Part shown: piece by piece, positions 26,062 through 35,885 of the stretch
Numbering within the stretch: position 1 is the first letter of the stretch
Layout of the letters: the number at the start of each line of letters is the position of its first letter
DNA from: Pseudomonas frederiksbergensis
GTDB lineage: Bacteria; Pseudomonadota; Gammaproteobacteria; Pseudomonadales; Pseudomonadaceae
Assembly (NCBI RefSeq): GCF_001874645.1
Contig: NZ_CP017886.1
Location: 5,136,501-5,200,500, forward strand
Length of the DNA stretch: 64,000 nucleotides
Direction of reading: 5' to 3'
The notes under the pieces: generated by a model
What the model was told of the DNA's origin: nothing
The model's input: the letters and a program-made list of their open reading frames with translations, nothing else
Database searches by the model: none
Translations under genes and position numbers: made by a program

Positions 26062-28071
26062 TCAGTTTTTCGGGGCCGGGTTGACGGTCGCATTGCGCCA
26101 GGCGGTTTGCAGTTGTTCGTTCAGCAGTGCCGGTACGGTTTTGCCCGGCTGTTTCTCCAGGCTGATTTTCAGGCCATTGAGTGAACGGCCACTGAGGCGA
26201 TTGCCCGCCAGGTCTTCACGGAACACCCGCTCGGCTTGCACGTATTGCCCCTGGGTCAGCAACGCATAGCCCAAAGACTCACGTAGTGTGTAATACCAGT
26301 CCGGCGGCTCGTTGTAGTCGAGCGCGTCCTGGATTTGCACGGCCTTGCGCCAGGCCGCGATGATCTGCGCATTGCTGTCACCCTCGAGGGCCTGGAGATC
26401 GGCGTTCAACTCCTGTTTCTGATCCTTGCCGAACACCTCCGTGCCGGCGTCCCTGAGTGCCGCCATATCGAGTGTTCCATGGCTGCTGCCCTGAGCTTTG
26501 TTGAGCAGGATCAGGTTGGCAATGCGGAACAGCTCCACGGCTTTGTTGCTGCCATACCTCAAGTCCGGATTCGTGCTCAAGGCTGCGTTGACAGCCTGCC
26601 AATAACCTTTGAGGGCATCACGAGCAGCGCTGCTGTCGAGGCCGTCGGCGGTCAGTTTTTGGTAGGCGTTGGCGTAGGCCGCCATGACCCGAGTGTAAGG
26701 TGCGGTCAAAGTACCGTATTTGTTCGCCGCAGCGCAGGTCTGGTTGATGGTTTGCAAGCCGGCGTTGATCTTCGGTTCGATTCGCTTCAGGGCTTCCCAG
26801 TCTTCGAAGCGTACGGCGAAGTAATAGGGCACGGCGTAGAAGTAGTCGGACTTGGTGGCGATCTCTTCGGGGTACTGCTTGCAGAGGAAATCCAGTGCGG
26901 CGTAGCGGGTGGTGTTTTCCACCAGTTCCTCGGCCATGTTCATCGCTTCGTTCTGGCGCCCCTCGATGGATAACGTCCAGGTCAGGAAGTGAATGTTATG
27001 TCCCAGGTAGTGCAGCGCGTACGGGCTCTGCGGGTCGACCTGATGGGTGTAGGCGCGGTCGACCGACACCGCCGTGTAGTTGGCAACGCTGGCCAGGGCA
27101 TTGTTGCCGGTGCGTTGGTAGATGTGTGAAGCCATGTGCACCAGATGACCGATGGCCGGGTTCTGATCGCGAAAGCGCTCGGCCATGGGCAAGCCGCTGT
27201 CGGGGAATGGCGACTCTTCAATGGCATGGATATAGAAGTGGTTGGCGCCGATGTGCAGTTTGTCCTGCACCAGCACCCGGTTGAGCACTTGTAATGCCTC
27301 GTAGGCGGCGGAGGTGGGTTTCACTTCATCGGACACCGATTCATCACCCTCCCACCATTTCCAGGGACGGAGGTTGAGCAGGGCGTCGGCATACAGCGTG
27401 GCGGCGTCGAGGTCGTCGAAGTAGTTTTCCGACAGGGATTTCATCGCATCGGCGTAGCGCCGCTTGCCTTCGTCGGGCAGGCTGAGCTTGCCGTCCTTCT
27501 CGCTGTAGAGAGTCAGGAATGCCTTGGCGTAATCGACCTCGCGCTGCAATTGACGTTCGCTGAAGCGCTCTTTGGCGGCCGGGTCCTTGAGGCGAGCCGT
27601 GGCGTTGTCCAGGGCTATTTGTGCCGAGCGGTAGGCCAGTTGATCACAGCCAGTGGTGGCATCGCTGTTGATGTTGGAACTGGCCGACAGGGCGATGCCC
27701 CAATAGGGCATCGCCGCGCCTTCGTCAAAGCGGCTGGCCTGGTAAAATGCCCGAATCGCCTCGGAAAAGTTGAAGCCATATTGCAAGGCGATGCCCTGGC
27801 TGTAGAAGGCTTCGACGTGTTCGGCGTCCTTGAGGCTCACCAATGGATAGCGTGTGCCGCCGAGCCCTGAGAGCAACTGACCTTTGTCGGTGTCCTGCTG
27901 GCTGACGCATTGATGCAGCACCTCCAGATACGGTGTGTCGGGTGATGCCGGAGCAAAGCTTTTCAGGTTCTCGGTCGCACCGTGGCCCAGGGTGTGGGCC
28001 TGGGCAACGGGAAGTCCGGCCAGTAGCAGATTGCCAATCAGGGTGGCGCGCAGAAGGCAGGGTACGTCCAT
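26062..28071 (-). CDS. Exported TPR-repeat protein with histidine-rich core motifs
   Basis: The 669-aa protein starts at the ATG at 28071 (AAGGAG ~8 nt upstream); residues 1-~24 (MDVPCLLRATLIGNLLLAGLPVAQA) look like a signal peptide. Several TPR helices are recognisable (AFYSQGIALQYGFNFSEAIRAFYQA and the C-terminal LGYALLTQGQYVQAERVF). The centre holds HIGANHFYIHAIEESPFPDSGL, then GHLVHMASHIYQRTG, a histidine-dense pattern typical of this uncharacterised TPR family that could bind metal or haem (inference). Function is unknown. It follows the glycan operon on the same strand after ~190 bases, but has its own ribosome site. Confidence 0.8.
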   Translation of the reverse strand: MDVPCLLRATLIGNLLLAGLPVAQAHTLGHGATENLKSFAPASPDTPYLEVLHQCVSQQDTDKGQLLSGLGGTRYPLVSLKDAEHVEAFYSQGIALQYGFNFSEAIRAFYQASRFDEGAAMPYWGIALSASSNINSDATTGCDQLAYRSAQIALDNATARLKDPAAKERFSERQLQREVDYAKAFLTLYSEKDGKLSLPDEGKRRYADAMKSLSENYFDDLDAATLYADALLNLRPWKWWEGDESVSDEVKPTSAAYEALQVLNRVLVQDKLHIGANHFYIHAIEESPFPDSGLPMAERFRDQNPAIGHLVHMASHIYQRTGNNALASVANYTAVSVDRAYTHQVDPQSPYALHYLGHNIHFLTWTLSIEGRQNEAMNMAEELVENTTRYAALDFLCKQYPEEIATKSDYFYAVPYYFAVRFEDWEALKRIEPKINAGLQTINQTCAAANKYGTLTAPYTRVMAAYANAYQKLTADGLDSSAARDALKGYWQAVNAALSTNPDLRYGSNKAVELFRIANLILLNKAQGSSHGTLDMAALRDAGTEVFGKDQKQELNADLQALEGDSNAQIIAAWRKAVQIQDALDYNEPPDWYYTLRESLGYALLTQGQYVQAERVFREDLAGNRLSGRSLNGLKISLEKQPGKTVPALLNEQLQTAWRNATVNPAPKN

Positions 28072-28258
28072 GAGGCGGTTGCTCCTTGAGTCCACCTGTG
28101 CAGGTGGACAGCGAAATCCGTTCGCGACGAAGTATTGCTGAACTTCGCTGAAATTCCAGTTTGCCATCACGCTGTTTCGGTGCCGCCATCCGGCTATTTC
28201 GAGAAAGCAGGCCTCACGCGCAAGGGGACGCCCGTCGCGGGCTTCGCCTTGCTGAGTT

Positions 28259-29140
28259 TCAATGGCTGTGTACATCGCCAACCTTGTTTTTATGTTGATT
28301 GTCCAGAATCACCCGTCCCCACGGACGGTAGCGCAAGGCGAACACGGCTGTCGGATGACAGCCGCTGGACGTGGTGTCCGGGGTTGCCGGTTCAGCGCGA
28401 AATGGCTGGCCTTCGGCGCTGACCTGACGGAATGCTTCACGCACGATACCGACGGAGCAAGGCAGAGCGCTGGCGTAACTGTTGCGTACCAGCGGCGGCA
28501 AGCGTCCCGTACCGGCACCGTCCTGCCACCAGACCTGAATCCCGCTGCGGGCCAGTTCACCTAGCCAGTTCGCATTGACCTGCGGCGCGAGCTTGCCGGC
28601 ACTGAACGCGCTGATGTGCAGCGGCGCGTCGAGTTGGCTGGCGAAGTCCTGGAGTTGCCGTTGCAGGTGCTCGCGCCTGTCGGCAGCCATGAAGTGCGCG
28701 TCATCCAGTTCCAGTGGCAAGTACCAGCCGCTGACGGGCAGCTTCCAGTCCTTGCGCAGTTTTTGCTGCTGGGCCAGTGACTGCCCAAGTTGCGCTTGCC
28801 AGTAGGACGCCAGCCCGGCGCTGTCGAGCGGGTCGATACGCTGGTAATACGCCGGGTCCATGGACAGCCCGAGCACCAGTTTCAACCCCTGTGCCTGGGC
28901 CTCGCGCAGACTGTTGGCGAGCCAGCCGTTGGCTTCGCCAAAGGCTGAATCACCGTACGCCGTCCACTGCACGATGACCGTGGTCGCGCCTTGTTTGGCG
29001 CTGTCTTGCCAGACCTGTCGCCATTGCGCCTGACTGAGACTGGCGTCGACATTCAACGGCTGGTAGAAAATCCGCTCATCAGCGCGGACCTGTTGACTGC
29101 CAAGCAACAGCAGGCAGAGAAGAAGCATCAGTCGGCTCAT
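28259..29140 (-). CDS. DUF4434 exported protein, last gene of the glycan operon
   Basis: The 293-aa protein has an N-terminal signal peptide (MSRLMLLLCLLLLGSQQVRA) and a DUF4434 barrel resembling a glycoside hydrolase (TTVIVQWTAYGDSAFG, GLKLVLGLSMDP, GWYLPLELDDAHF). Its ATG overlaps the nfrA stop by one base (TGATG), so it belongs to the wecB-nfrB-nfrA operon. In E. coli the nfrAB genes also sit next to a gene of this kind (ybcH). A periplasmic glycan-modifying or glycan-cleaving role is likely but inferred. Confidence 0.82.
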   Translation of the reverse strand: MSRLMLLLCLLLLGSQQVRADERIFYQPLNVDASLSQAQWRQVWQDSAKQGATTVIVQWTAYGDSAFGEANGWLANSLREAQAQGLKLVLGLSMDPAYYQRIDPLDSAGLASYWQAQLGQSLAQQQKLRKDWKLPVSGWYLPLELDDAHFMAADRREHLQRQLQDFASQLDAPLHISAFSAGKLAPQVNANWLGELARSGIQVWWQDGAGTGRLPPLVRNSYASALPCSVGIVREAFRQVSAEGQPFRAEPATPDTTSSGCHPTAVFALRYRPWGRVILDNQHKNKVGDVHSH

Positions 29141-32100
29141 CAGAAGTTCAACTCCACGCCCAACAGCACGCCATTGCCACCTTCATACAAATTGCCGCCC
29201 AGCGACTGCTGATATTCGGTGCGCACAGTCAGGTGCGCGCGGTAGGCGTTGTAGGTGTCGTCGTCGAACCACCATTGCCAGCGCAGACCGAGACCGGTGC
29301 GCAGGTCCTGACGCCAGTCGTTGTTCGGGTCCTGACTGGCGAACTCAAGGAAGCCATACGGCATGAGGGTTTGCGCGCTGTTGAACGGCAGCTTCCAGGT
29401 GTGCCCTTGCTGGAAGCGCGACAGCCATTGATGGTCACCGGCCTTGGTCCACCACGCCGCGTCGAGGTAAAGAAAACGTTCCTCCCAGTCACTTTCATCG
29501 ACCCGCCAGTCGTTTCGGAACCGGCCTTGATCGAGGAACGAGGCGGTGGCGCGCAGCAAGTAGTCGGTGTTGGTGTGGCCATCTTTGCGGTGGTCGTTGA
29601 GCTGGTCCCGCAGCTGCCCGGGATTGAGAAGCTCACCGAGGCTCAGGCCATGACTGTCACCGGTGTCGAACGCACTCTGTGTGTAGATCTCGGCGTAGAG
29701 GTTGATGTTCGCGGTGCTCCAGGGCTTGTAGCGCAAGCCCAGCCCCGTGCCGAGGGATTCTGCGTAACTGGAGCGACCAGCGCCGCCCAGCAATGCCCGG
29801 CCATAGACCGAGAGCGTGCTGCCGGCGCGGCTTGGCTCATCGCCCAACGCATGGTCCCACATCGCCACCTGCACATTTTGCGAGGCGGGGTGGCGAGCAG
29901 TGCCTTGGGTGTTGTCGGGACGCAGGATGTTGTTGGTCGAAACCCCGGCCGGCGACCAGGTGCTGGCGAGGGTCAGGCTGTCGCGTCTGGAGAGGGTTTC
30001 GTGGGCGCGACGCTGACGATAACGGCGAGCTTCGAGGCTGCCGCTGTCGTCGTCAGCGGCCACCGGATTTTGTTCCAGGTCGATGATCCGGCGCAGTTCC
30101 TTGCGGGCCGCAGCGCTGTCTTCGACGTCGTCGTAGCGCCAGGCAAGGGTCTCGCCGAGGCTATAGTCCTCGGGGAAATTGTGGGTGGCGGTTTGCAGGT
30201 AGGGAATCGCGCTGGCTCGCTCTTGGCGGGTTTCGGCCCCAGCCAGGCGCATGCCGTAGTCGGCGCTGTAGCGCGGGTTTTTCGGGTCGCGACGCACGGC
30301 TTCGGCCAGCCACTCCGTGCTTTGCGGCAGATCACCAGCCTTTTGCGCGGTCACCGAGGCGGCATAGAAATGCCCGGCGTCAGGGGCTTGCTGCAATGCC
30401 TGGCGCTGACGCTCAAGTGCCAGTGCGTTATTGCCCTTGGCTTGGGCGATTGCCGCGCCAAGGGCCCATTCGTTGCTGCCGCGGGTGCGGCTTTGCTGCC
30501 AATAGCGTTCGGCGGCGTCGGTGTCACCGACGGTCAATGCGCTGCGGCTGGCAGTGAGACGGGCGTTTTCGGTGAGTTCGCGGTCCGGCACGCTGCGCCA
30601 GATGCGCAAGGCGCCGGTGGAGTCGCCGGAGGCTTCGAGGGCATAGGCCAGCGGCAAGCGGCTGCCGCGATCAGCGAGTTTCTCCGCGTTCTGGTAATAG
30701 ACCACCGCTTCACCTGGCCGGTCTGGCATGGCGCAACGACCCAGGGCGCGGAATTCGTCGGCATCGGCAGGTTGCGCGCCGATCGCCTGGCGTACCGCAT
30801 CGCACTGGCCGTTCTCTGCCAGTTGTCCGAGCAATTGGCCGCGCGTCGCGGCGTCGACCCGGCTTAACAACAAAATCATGCGTTTTTGCTGAGCCGGGGT
30901 TGTCGCCGACGACGAGCCATAGAGCCCGGCCAGACGTTGCAGTACGACCGACGGCAGGCGTGCGCCGTGGCGGTCAAAGGCATCTTCCAGCAATTGCTGC
31001 GCGTGATCACGCTGGCCGTTGTTGAACGCCAGGTAGGTGGCTTGATTGAGTGAGTCGAGGTTGCCGGTCTGCTGGTAATGCTGTTCCCACAGCGTTGTTG
31101 CCTCGCCGTTACGGCCCAGCGTCTGGAGCAGTTCGGCACGGCGCTTCAGTACGTCGGCGGATTGCGGTTGGCTGGCGAGCCAGGCCATGGCTTTGTCGCT
31201 CTGGCCCTGTTGCTGCCAGACATCGAGCAAGCGTTCGCGGCGTTTACTGTCCCAAGGTTCGGGCAGGCGCTGGTTTTGTAGCAAGTCGGTGGCTTGCAGG
31301 CGTTGCGCGAGAACCAGCCAGGTCTGCGGATCATCGTTTGGCGAGCAGCCACGTAATTGGGCGAGTGCGGCTTGCGGATCGCGACGGGACAGCCATTCTG
31401 CGGTTTCCAGGCACGGGCGCTGCAACTCGCCGCTCAGGCGTTGCACGGCCTGCGTGTCGCCGGTTTGCCGTGCCAGTTCCCACAGTCGTTGGCGCTGGGC
31501 CGGATCGGCAAGGTCGCTGGCCGGCAGTGATTGCATCCAGCGTTGAGCCTGTTGGAGATGGCCCATGGCAACCGCCCGGTCGACCATCGCCAGCCGCGCC
31601 TTGCGTGCCGCCTCCGGGGTCGGTGCCTGTTGCAACAGGTCCTGCAAAGGCTGTTCTTCGAGGCGTTGCACATAGGCGTTGGCCAGTCGTTGCCAACCTT
31701 CGGCGTCCAGTTGCTTACGCTCTGCCAGGGGTGCCAACTCCTGGATGACATCGTCCCAGTCATGCAATTGCTCGGCCCAGTTGGCGCGAGCCAGGTGCAG
31801 GACATTATCGTTGCCCTGGGCGGGCAGGTGGGCAAGCCAGTCATGGGCACGGGCCGCGCCACCCTGTTTGGCCAGGCTCAAACTGTAGGACTGCCAGAGA
31901 CGGACCCGCTGGTTCGCAGGGCTGTTGGCGATCCAGCGCTCGACTTCGCTGGCCGCGGGCGGATCCTGTTCGATCCAGGTCAGGCGCAGTTCGAGCAGGG
32001 TGTCACTGTTGCCCGGGGTATCTGGCAGGGCCTCTACTGCGTCCTTGTATCGACGCTGTTTGGCCAGGGACTCGACCAGCATTGCACGGGCTTCTTCGTT

Positions 32101-32307
32101 GTTCGGCACCAGCGTCAGCAGGTGGCGCATCAACCGTTCGACTTCACTCCAGTTACCTTGTTTCGCTTCGCGGTAGCTGCGGTCCATGTACGGAAAACTG
32201 CGGAACTGCTCGAAATCGCTCAGCGGCGCCGCTTCTACCCAACTGGCAGCGCTCAGGCTCAGCAACAGGCTAGCGAGCACCAGTTGATGACGAATTCCCG
32301 GCTTCAT
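29140..32307 (-). CDS. nfrA: NfrA-like outer-membrane glycan exporter (phage N4 adsorption protein A family)
   Basis: The 1055-aa protein begins with a signal peptide (LVLASLLLSLSAASWVEA). A long array of TPR-like helical repeats fills residues ~40-750. The C-terminal ~250 residues are the NfrA/PgaA-like beta-barrel domain, rich in aromatic residues and ending LGVELNF with the terminal phenylalanine typical of outer-membrane proteins. In E. coli NfrA is the outer-membrane part of a secreted-glycan system and the phage N4 receptor. It overlaps nfrB by 4 nt and DUF4434 by 1 nt. Confidence 0.9.
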   Translation of the reverse strand: MKPGIRHQLVLASLLLSLSAASWVEAAPLSDFEQFRSFPYMDRSYREAKQGNWSEVERLMRHLLTLVPNNEEARAMLVESLAKQRRYKDAVEALPDTPGNSDTLLELRLTWIEQDPPAASEVERWIANSPANQRVRLWQSYSLSLAKQGGAARAHDWLAHLPAQGNDNVLHLARANWAEQLHDWDDVIQELAPLAERKQLDAEGWQRLANAYVQRLEEQPLQDLLQQAPTPEAARKARLAMVDRAVAMGHLQQAQRWMQSLPASDLADPAQRQRLWELARQTGDTQAVQRLSGELQRPCLETAEWLSRRDPQAALAQLRGCSPNDDPQTWLVLAQRLQATDLLQNQRLPEPWDSKRRERLLDVWQQQGQSDKAMAWLASQPQSADVLKRRAELLQTLGRNGEATTLWEQHYQQTGNLDSLNQATYLAFNNGQRDHAQQLLEDAFDRHGARLPSVVLQRLAGLYGSSSATTPAQQKRMILLLSRVDAATRGQLLGQLAENGQCDAVRQAIGAQPADADEFRALGRCAMPDRPGEAVVYYQNAEKLADRGSRLPLAYALEASGDSTGALRIWRSVPDRELTENARLTASRSALTVGDTDAAERYWQQSRTRGSNEWALGAAIAQAKGNNALALERQRQALQQAPDAGHFYAASVTAQKAGDLPQSTEWLAEAVRRDPKNPRYSADYGMRLAGAETRQERASAIPYLQTATHNFPEDYSLGETLAWRYDDVEDSAAARKELRRIIDLEQNPVAADDDSGSLEARRYRQRRAHETLSRRDSLTLASTWSPAGVSTNNILRPDNTQGTARHPASQNVQVAMWDHALGDEPSRAGSTLSVYGRALLGGAGRSSYAESLGTGLGLRYKPWSTANINLYAEIYTQSAFDTGDSHGLSLGELLNPGQLRDQLNDHRKDGHTNTDYLLRATASFLDQGRFRNDWRVDESDWEERFLYLDAAWWTKAGDHQWLSRFQQGHTWKLPFNSAQTLMPYGFLEFASQDPNNDWRQDLRTGLGLRWQWWFDDDTYNAYRAHLTVRTEYQQSLGGNLYEGGNGVLLGVELNF

Positions 32308-34478
32308 TCGACCTCCCGGGCAATGCGGAAAGCCGCTTGCTGTTCAGAGGATTGTTCGGCCAGCGCCTGCTGCAGAATTTCCGGGGTGATCATGCCGCGT
32401 TCGATCAGGTGATCGCCCAGCGACATGTGCTCGGCGTCGAAGTCAATCAGCGCCTGATTGAACAGCGTTGCCGGGACCATACCGCGCACTTGCAGCAGGT
32501 TGCCGAGCAATACCTGGTGGTGGCCGACACGTTCCAACAGGGCTTCATCGTCCTGATGACGCTCAAGCACGTGCAGCATGTGACGGACTTCCTCGTTTTG
32601 CAGAGCGCTGGGATACCAGTAGCGGATACCCAGTGTGACTCGGCCCTGCGGCGCCAGACGGCAGCGAACCGGGCGTTTCAATTGGCGGCTGATGGCGCCC
32701 AGCGAAACCTGACTGACCGGACCTTCGGAGGTCAGCACCAGGGTTGTACCTTCTTCGGTGACAGGCAACACGCCATAGTGGGTGGCGACTTTGCGTGGCA
32801 CGCGGTCGATCAGCTGTTTGTCAAGCTTGAACGGATTGAGCGGTGCCCACTCCAGGTCCAGTTGCTCGGCCAGGGTTTCGACCAGTTGGGTACTGTTGAT
32901 GTGCCCGCGCAGCAGCAATTCATGGCCGAGGCGGCGGCGCACCGGGTTGGTGATCGCGGCTTCCAGTTGCTCTTCGGTCAGCAGGCCTTTTTCTACCAGT
33001 CGATGGCCCAGCGGTGTGCGTTGGGCCTCGGCCAGCGCCGGGAACTCGTGGGTGGTCTTGTCCCAGGCCACGCGGCGTGAATCACCCATCGCCATGACCT
33101 GGCGCAGGGCGCGCAGGTTGGCGAAGAAATTGACGAAGTTGCTCCACATCATCCGTGGTGCCGACAGCAGGCCCTGACCCAGACCGTAGAAACGGGTCAC
33201 GAACCAGGCGCGCTGGAACAGCCGGTTGAGCAGCATCAGGCCGTTGAGCCAGAGCAGTGTCGACAGCAATGGACTGTCGGACAGAATAGACGGGAAACGC
33301 CAGGCCTCGGGGGAGAGCAGCGTCATCAGCCACATGCTCACCAATACCAGAAGCAACAGGTTGACCATAAAGCTCAGCAGGTAGGCGATCAGGCCCCGGC
33401 GGTCGCGCCAGAGAAAATAGTTCAGCGAACCCTTGCTGCTCCAGCCCAGATTCTTGGTGCCCTGGAAGACGATGCCGACAATCCAGCGCGATTTTTGCCG
33501 GATCGCATGTTGCAGATCTCGCGGGAAATGTTCTCGGACACAGATGACCTGGGAGAACGCGCGGTTCATACCCACGACCCACTTCTGCTCCAGCGCCAGT
33601 TCCGGGTCGGTGACCGAGTAGCGGGCGAAGATGCACTTCATGCCCTTTTGCTTGAGGCGAAACCCAATGTCGTAGTCTTCAGTCAGGCTTTGCACGTCGA
33701 AGGCGATGCCATCGCCATCTTCCAGCAGGGCGCTGATCGCCTTGCGGCTGAAACAGGTGCCCACGCCGGCGCTCGGCACCTGGCCGGTCAGCGCCTCGCG
33801 CACGATTACGTCCTTGCCGTGGTTCTCGGCGAATTCATCGACATAGTGCCCGGCGGTGAAGGCGTTCCATTGCGGCGCGTAGGGATAGACCGGAATCTGG
33901 ATCAGGTCCTTGCTCGGCAGCAGGTAGTTGAAGAGGCGCAACTCCATCGGCGATATCACGTCTTCGGCGTCGTGCAGGATGAACCCGGCGAACTCGATTT
34001 TCGCGTCGCTTTCAAAGCGAAAAATCGTGTCGATGATGTTGTTCAGGCAGTCGGCCTTGCTGGTCGGGCCGGGGCGGGCGCAGACCACTTTGTGCACGTT
34101 GGGATAGTGCTGGCACACGGCATCGACGTCGGCCTGGGTCTCGGCGTCGTTGGGGTAGGTGCCGACGAAGATCTGGTAGTTCTCGTAGTCGAGGGTCGAG
34201 GCCGCGAGCCGGGCCATTTCACCGACCACGCCGACTTCGTGCCACGCCGGAACCATGATCGCCAGGGGCTTTTCGGGGATCTCATACAGCCGCTTTTCAT
34301 CGGCACGTTTGAACTTTTCGTAGATCCGCCAGCGTCGGATCAGCGTGCGGCTCCAGTACACCAGGTCGATGAACAGATCATCGAGACCCAGCACGAACAT
34401 CAACAAGGCCAAGGTGATCGCAAGGTATTTCAGGCCAAACAGTACATAGGCAAAAAAATCGACAAACCCCAGGCTCAT
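32304..34478 (-). CDS. nfrB: NfrB-like membrane glycosyltransferase with C-terminal MshEN c-di-GMP-binding domain
   Basis: The 724-aa inner-membrane processive GT2 glycosyltransferase has an N-terminal membrane helix, a GT-A domain with LHDAEDV, TEDYDIGFRL and the QxxRW-type motif QKSRW, and further membrane helices around residues 360-440. Residues ~490-620 are an MshEN domain: RLVEKGLLTEEQL, RRRLGHELLLRGHINSTQLVETLAEQL. MshEN domains bind c-di-GMP, so glycan synthesis is probably switched on by it, as shown for E. coli NfrB. It overlaps both neighbours by 4 nt (ATGA). Confidence 0.92.
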   Translation of the reverse strand: MSLGFVDFFAYVLFGLKYLAITLALLMFVLGLDDLFIDLVYWSRTLIRRWRIYEKFKRADEKRLYEIPEKPLAIMVPAWHEVGVVGEMARLAASTLDYENYQIFVGTYPNDAETQADVDAVCQHYPNVHKVVCARPGPTSKADCLNNIIDTIFRFESDAKIEFAGFILHDAEDVISPMELRLFNYLLPSKDLIQIPVYPYAPQWNAFTAGHYVDEFAENHGKDVIVREALTGQVPSAGVGTCFSRKAISALLEDGDGIAFDVQSLTEDYDIGFRLKQKGMKCIFARYSVTDPELALEQKWVVGMNRAFSQVICVREHFPRDLQHAIRQKSRWIVGIVFQGTKNLGWSSKGSLNYFLWRDRRGLIAYLLSFMVNLLLLVLVSMWLMTLLSPEAWRFPSILSDSPLLSTLLWLNGLMLLNRLFQRAWFVTRFYGLGQGLLSAPRMMWSNFVNFFANLRALRQVMAMGDSRRVAWDKTTHEFPALAEAQRTPLGHRLVEKGLLTEEQLEAAITNPVRRRLGHELLLRGHINSTQLVETLAEQLDLEWAPLNPFKLDKQLIDRVPRKVATHYGVLPVTEEGTTLVLTSEGPVSQVSLGAISRQLKRPVRCRLAPQGRVTLGIRYWYPSALQNEEVRHMLHVLERHQDDEALLERVGHHQVLLGNLLQVRGMVPATLFNQALIDFDAEHMSLGDHLIERGMITPEILQQALAEQSSEQQAAFRIAREVE

Positions 34479-35626
34479 ACCGTGCTACTCGCCGAGTGCG
34501 CGCTCAACCAGGTACATAGACGTTTGGCGATGCGTTCACTGGCGTGCCCATCGCCATAAGGGCTGTGGACGCGGCTCATGCGTTTGTAGGTGGCCTCGTC
34601 ATCGAGTAGCTGGCTGGCTTCTTTGACGATCTTCGTGGTATCGGTGCCCACCAGCAACACGGTGCCACCTTCGAGCACCGATGGCCGTTCGGTCACTTCG
34701 CGCAACACCAGCAGCGGTTTACCAATGGCGGGGGCTTCTTCCTGGATGCCACCGGAGTCGGTCAGGATGATGTGTGCACGGCCCATCAGCCAGACGAAAT
34801 GCTGATAGTTCTGAGGCGCGATCAGATAGATGTTCGGCTTGTCCGAAAGTACGTCATACACGGCGCTTTGCACCCGCGGGTTCAGATGCACCGGGTAGAC
34901 GAACTGGACATCGGGATAGCGCAGGGCCAGGTCGGCCAGGGCCTGGCAGATATTGCGGAAGCCTTCGCCGAAGTTTTCCCGACGATGGCCGGTGATCAGC
35001 ACCATGCGCCGGTTGTCGTCGAGCACCGACAGCGCTGAGTTGGCGGCGGGGTGCCACTGGATTTCCTGCTGATGGGTGCGCATCCACATCAGTGCATCGA
35101 TCACCGTGTTACCGGTGATCTCGATGTTTTCCAGCGGCACACCTTCGCGCAGCAGGTTGTCCTGGGCGTGACGGGTCGGTGGAAAGTGCAGGTCGGCAAT
35201 CACTGCGGTCAGACGTCGGTTGGCTTCTTCCGGCCAGGGGGCGCGCAGGTTGCCGGTGCGCAGGCCGGCCTCGACGTGGCCGATCGGCAAATGGCGATAA
35301 AAAGCGGCGAGGGCGGCGATGAAGCTGGTGGTGGTATCGCCGTGTACCAGCACGATGTCCGGATGCAGGCGTTCGTAGCTTTTATCCAGGTTGATCAGCA
35401 GTTGCTCAGACAAGCCGTTGAGGGACTGGCCCTGAGTCATCACTTGCAAGTTTTCATCGACCGTCAACTCGAACGAGTCGAGCACCTGTTTGAGCATCTC
35501 CAGGTGCTGGCCGGTGGAACATATGTTCAGCTCGATACCCGGCCACTGACGCAGCACCCGGGCCAACGGGGCCATCTTGATGGCCTCCGGCCGAGTACCG
35601 AAAACCATCATGACTTTGAACGACAT
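34475..35626 (-). CDS. wecB: UDP-N-acetylglucosamine 2-epimerase (non-hydrolysing)
   Basis: Interconverts UDP-GlcNAc and UDP-ManNAc in the cytoplasm. The protein is 383 aa, with the family start KVMMVFGTRPEAIKMAPL and motifs TGQH, HVEAGLRTGN, GHRRENFG and LTDSGGIQEEAP. It is the first gene of the wecB-nfrB-nfrA-DUF4434 unit (GGAGGG ribosome site; 4-nt overlap with nfrB). In this context the epimerase most likely supplies ManNAc for the NfrB-made polymer rather than for enterobacterial common antigen. Confidence 0.94.
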   Translation of the reverse strand: MSFKVMMVFGTRPEAIKMAPLARVLRQWPGIELNICSTGQHLEMLKQVLDSFELTVDENLQVMTQGQSLNGLSEQLLINLDKSYERLHPDIVLVHGDTTTSFIAALAAFYRHLPIGHVEAGLRTGNLRAPWPEEANRRLTAVIADLHFPPTRHAQDNLLREGVPLENIEITGNTVIDALMWMRTHQQEIQWHPAANSALSVLDDNRRMVLITGHRRENFGEGFRNICQALADLALRYPDVQFVYPVHLNPRVQSAVYDVLSDKPNIYLIAPQNYQHFVWLMGRAHIILTDSGGIQEEAPAIGKPLLVLREVTERPSVLEGGTVLLVGTDTTKIVKEASQLLDDEATYKRMSRVHSPYGDGHASERIAKRLCTWLSAHSASSTV

Positions 35627-35885
35627 TGGCCCTCCCGAACCGCTACGTTGCTCGAACCTCTCGGTTTGAGCGAGCGCTTTTCAATCGGTCCATTAAAGGA
35701 AAGCAGTGGATCGGGGGGTTGTCCACTTCGCTTTTGAGCTTCTCAGGGATTTTTGTTGACAGGCGGGGCTCTGATTCAGGCGCTGCCGCCAAGGTGTTCC
35801 GATTCTTATGACAAGAGGGTAGAAGCCAGATGCTGTTCGGAGTGCCATTTTTAGCGCTATTAAAAGCACTTCAAGGAGCAGCGTT
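35627..35885. promoter_or_regulatory. Upstream region of the wecB operon
   Basis: About 260 bases between wecB (leftward) and the remnant region. It must hold the glycan-operon promoter. A TTGAC at 35756-35760 lies on the plus strand, but I see no clear sigma-70, sigma-54 or FleQ-type site for wecB, nor any gene. Confidence 0.3.

Noticed and set aside
28072..28281. 70-codon upstream extension of the TPR protein
   Set aside because: It would bury the signal peptide inside the protein and overlap the DUF4434 3' end; ATG 28071 has a good ribosome site.
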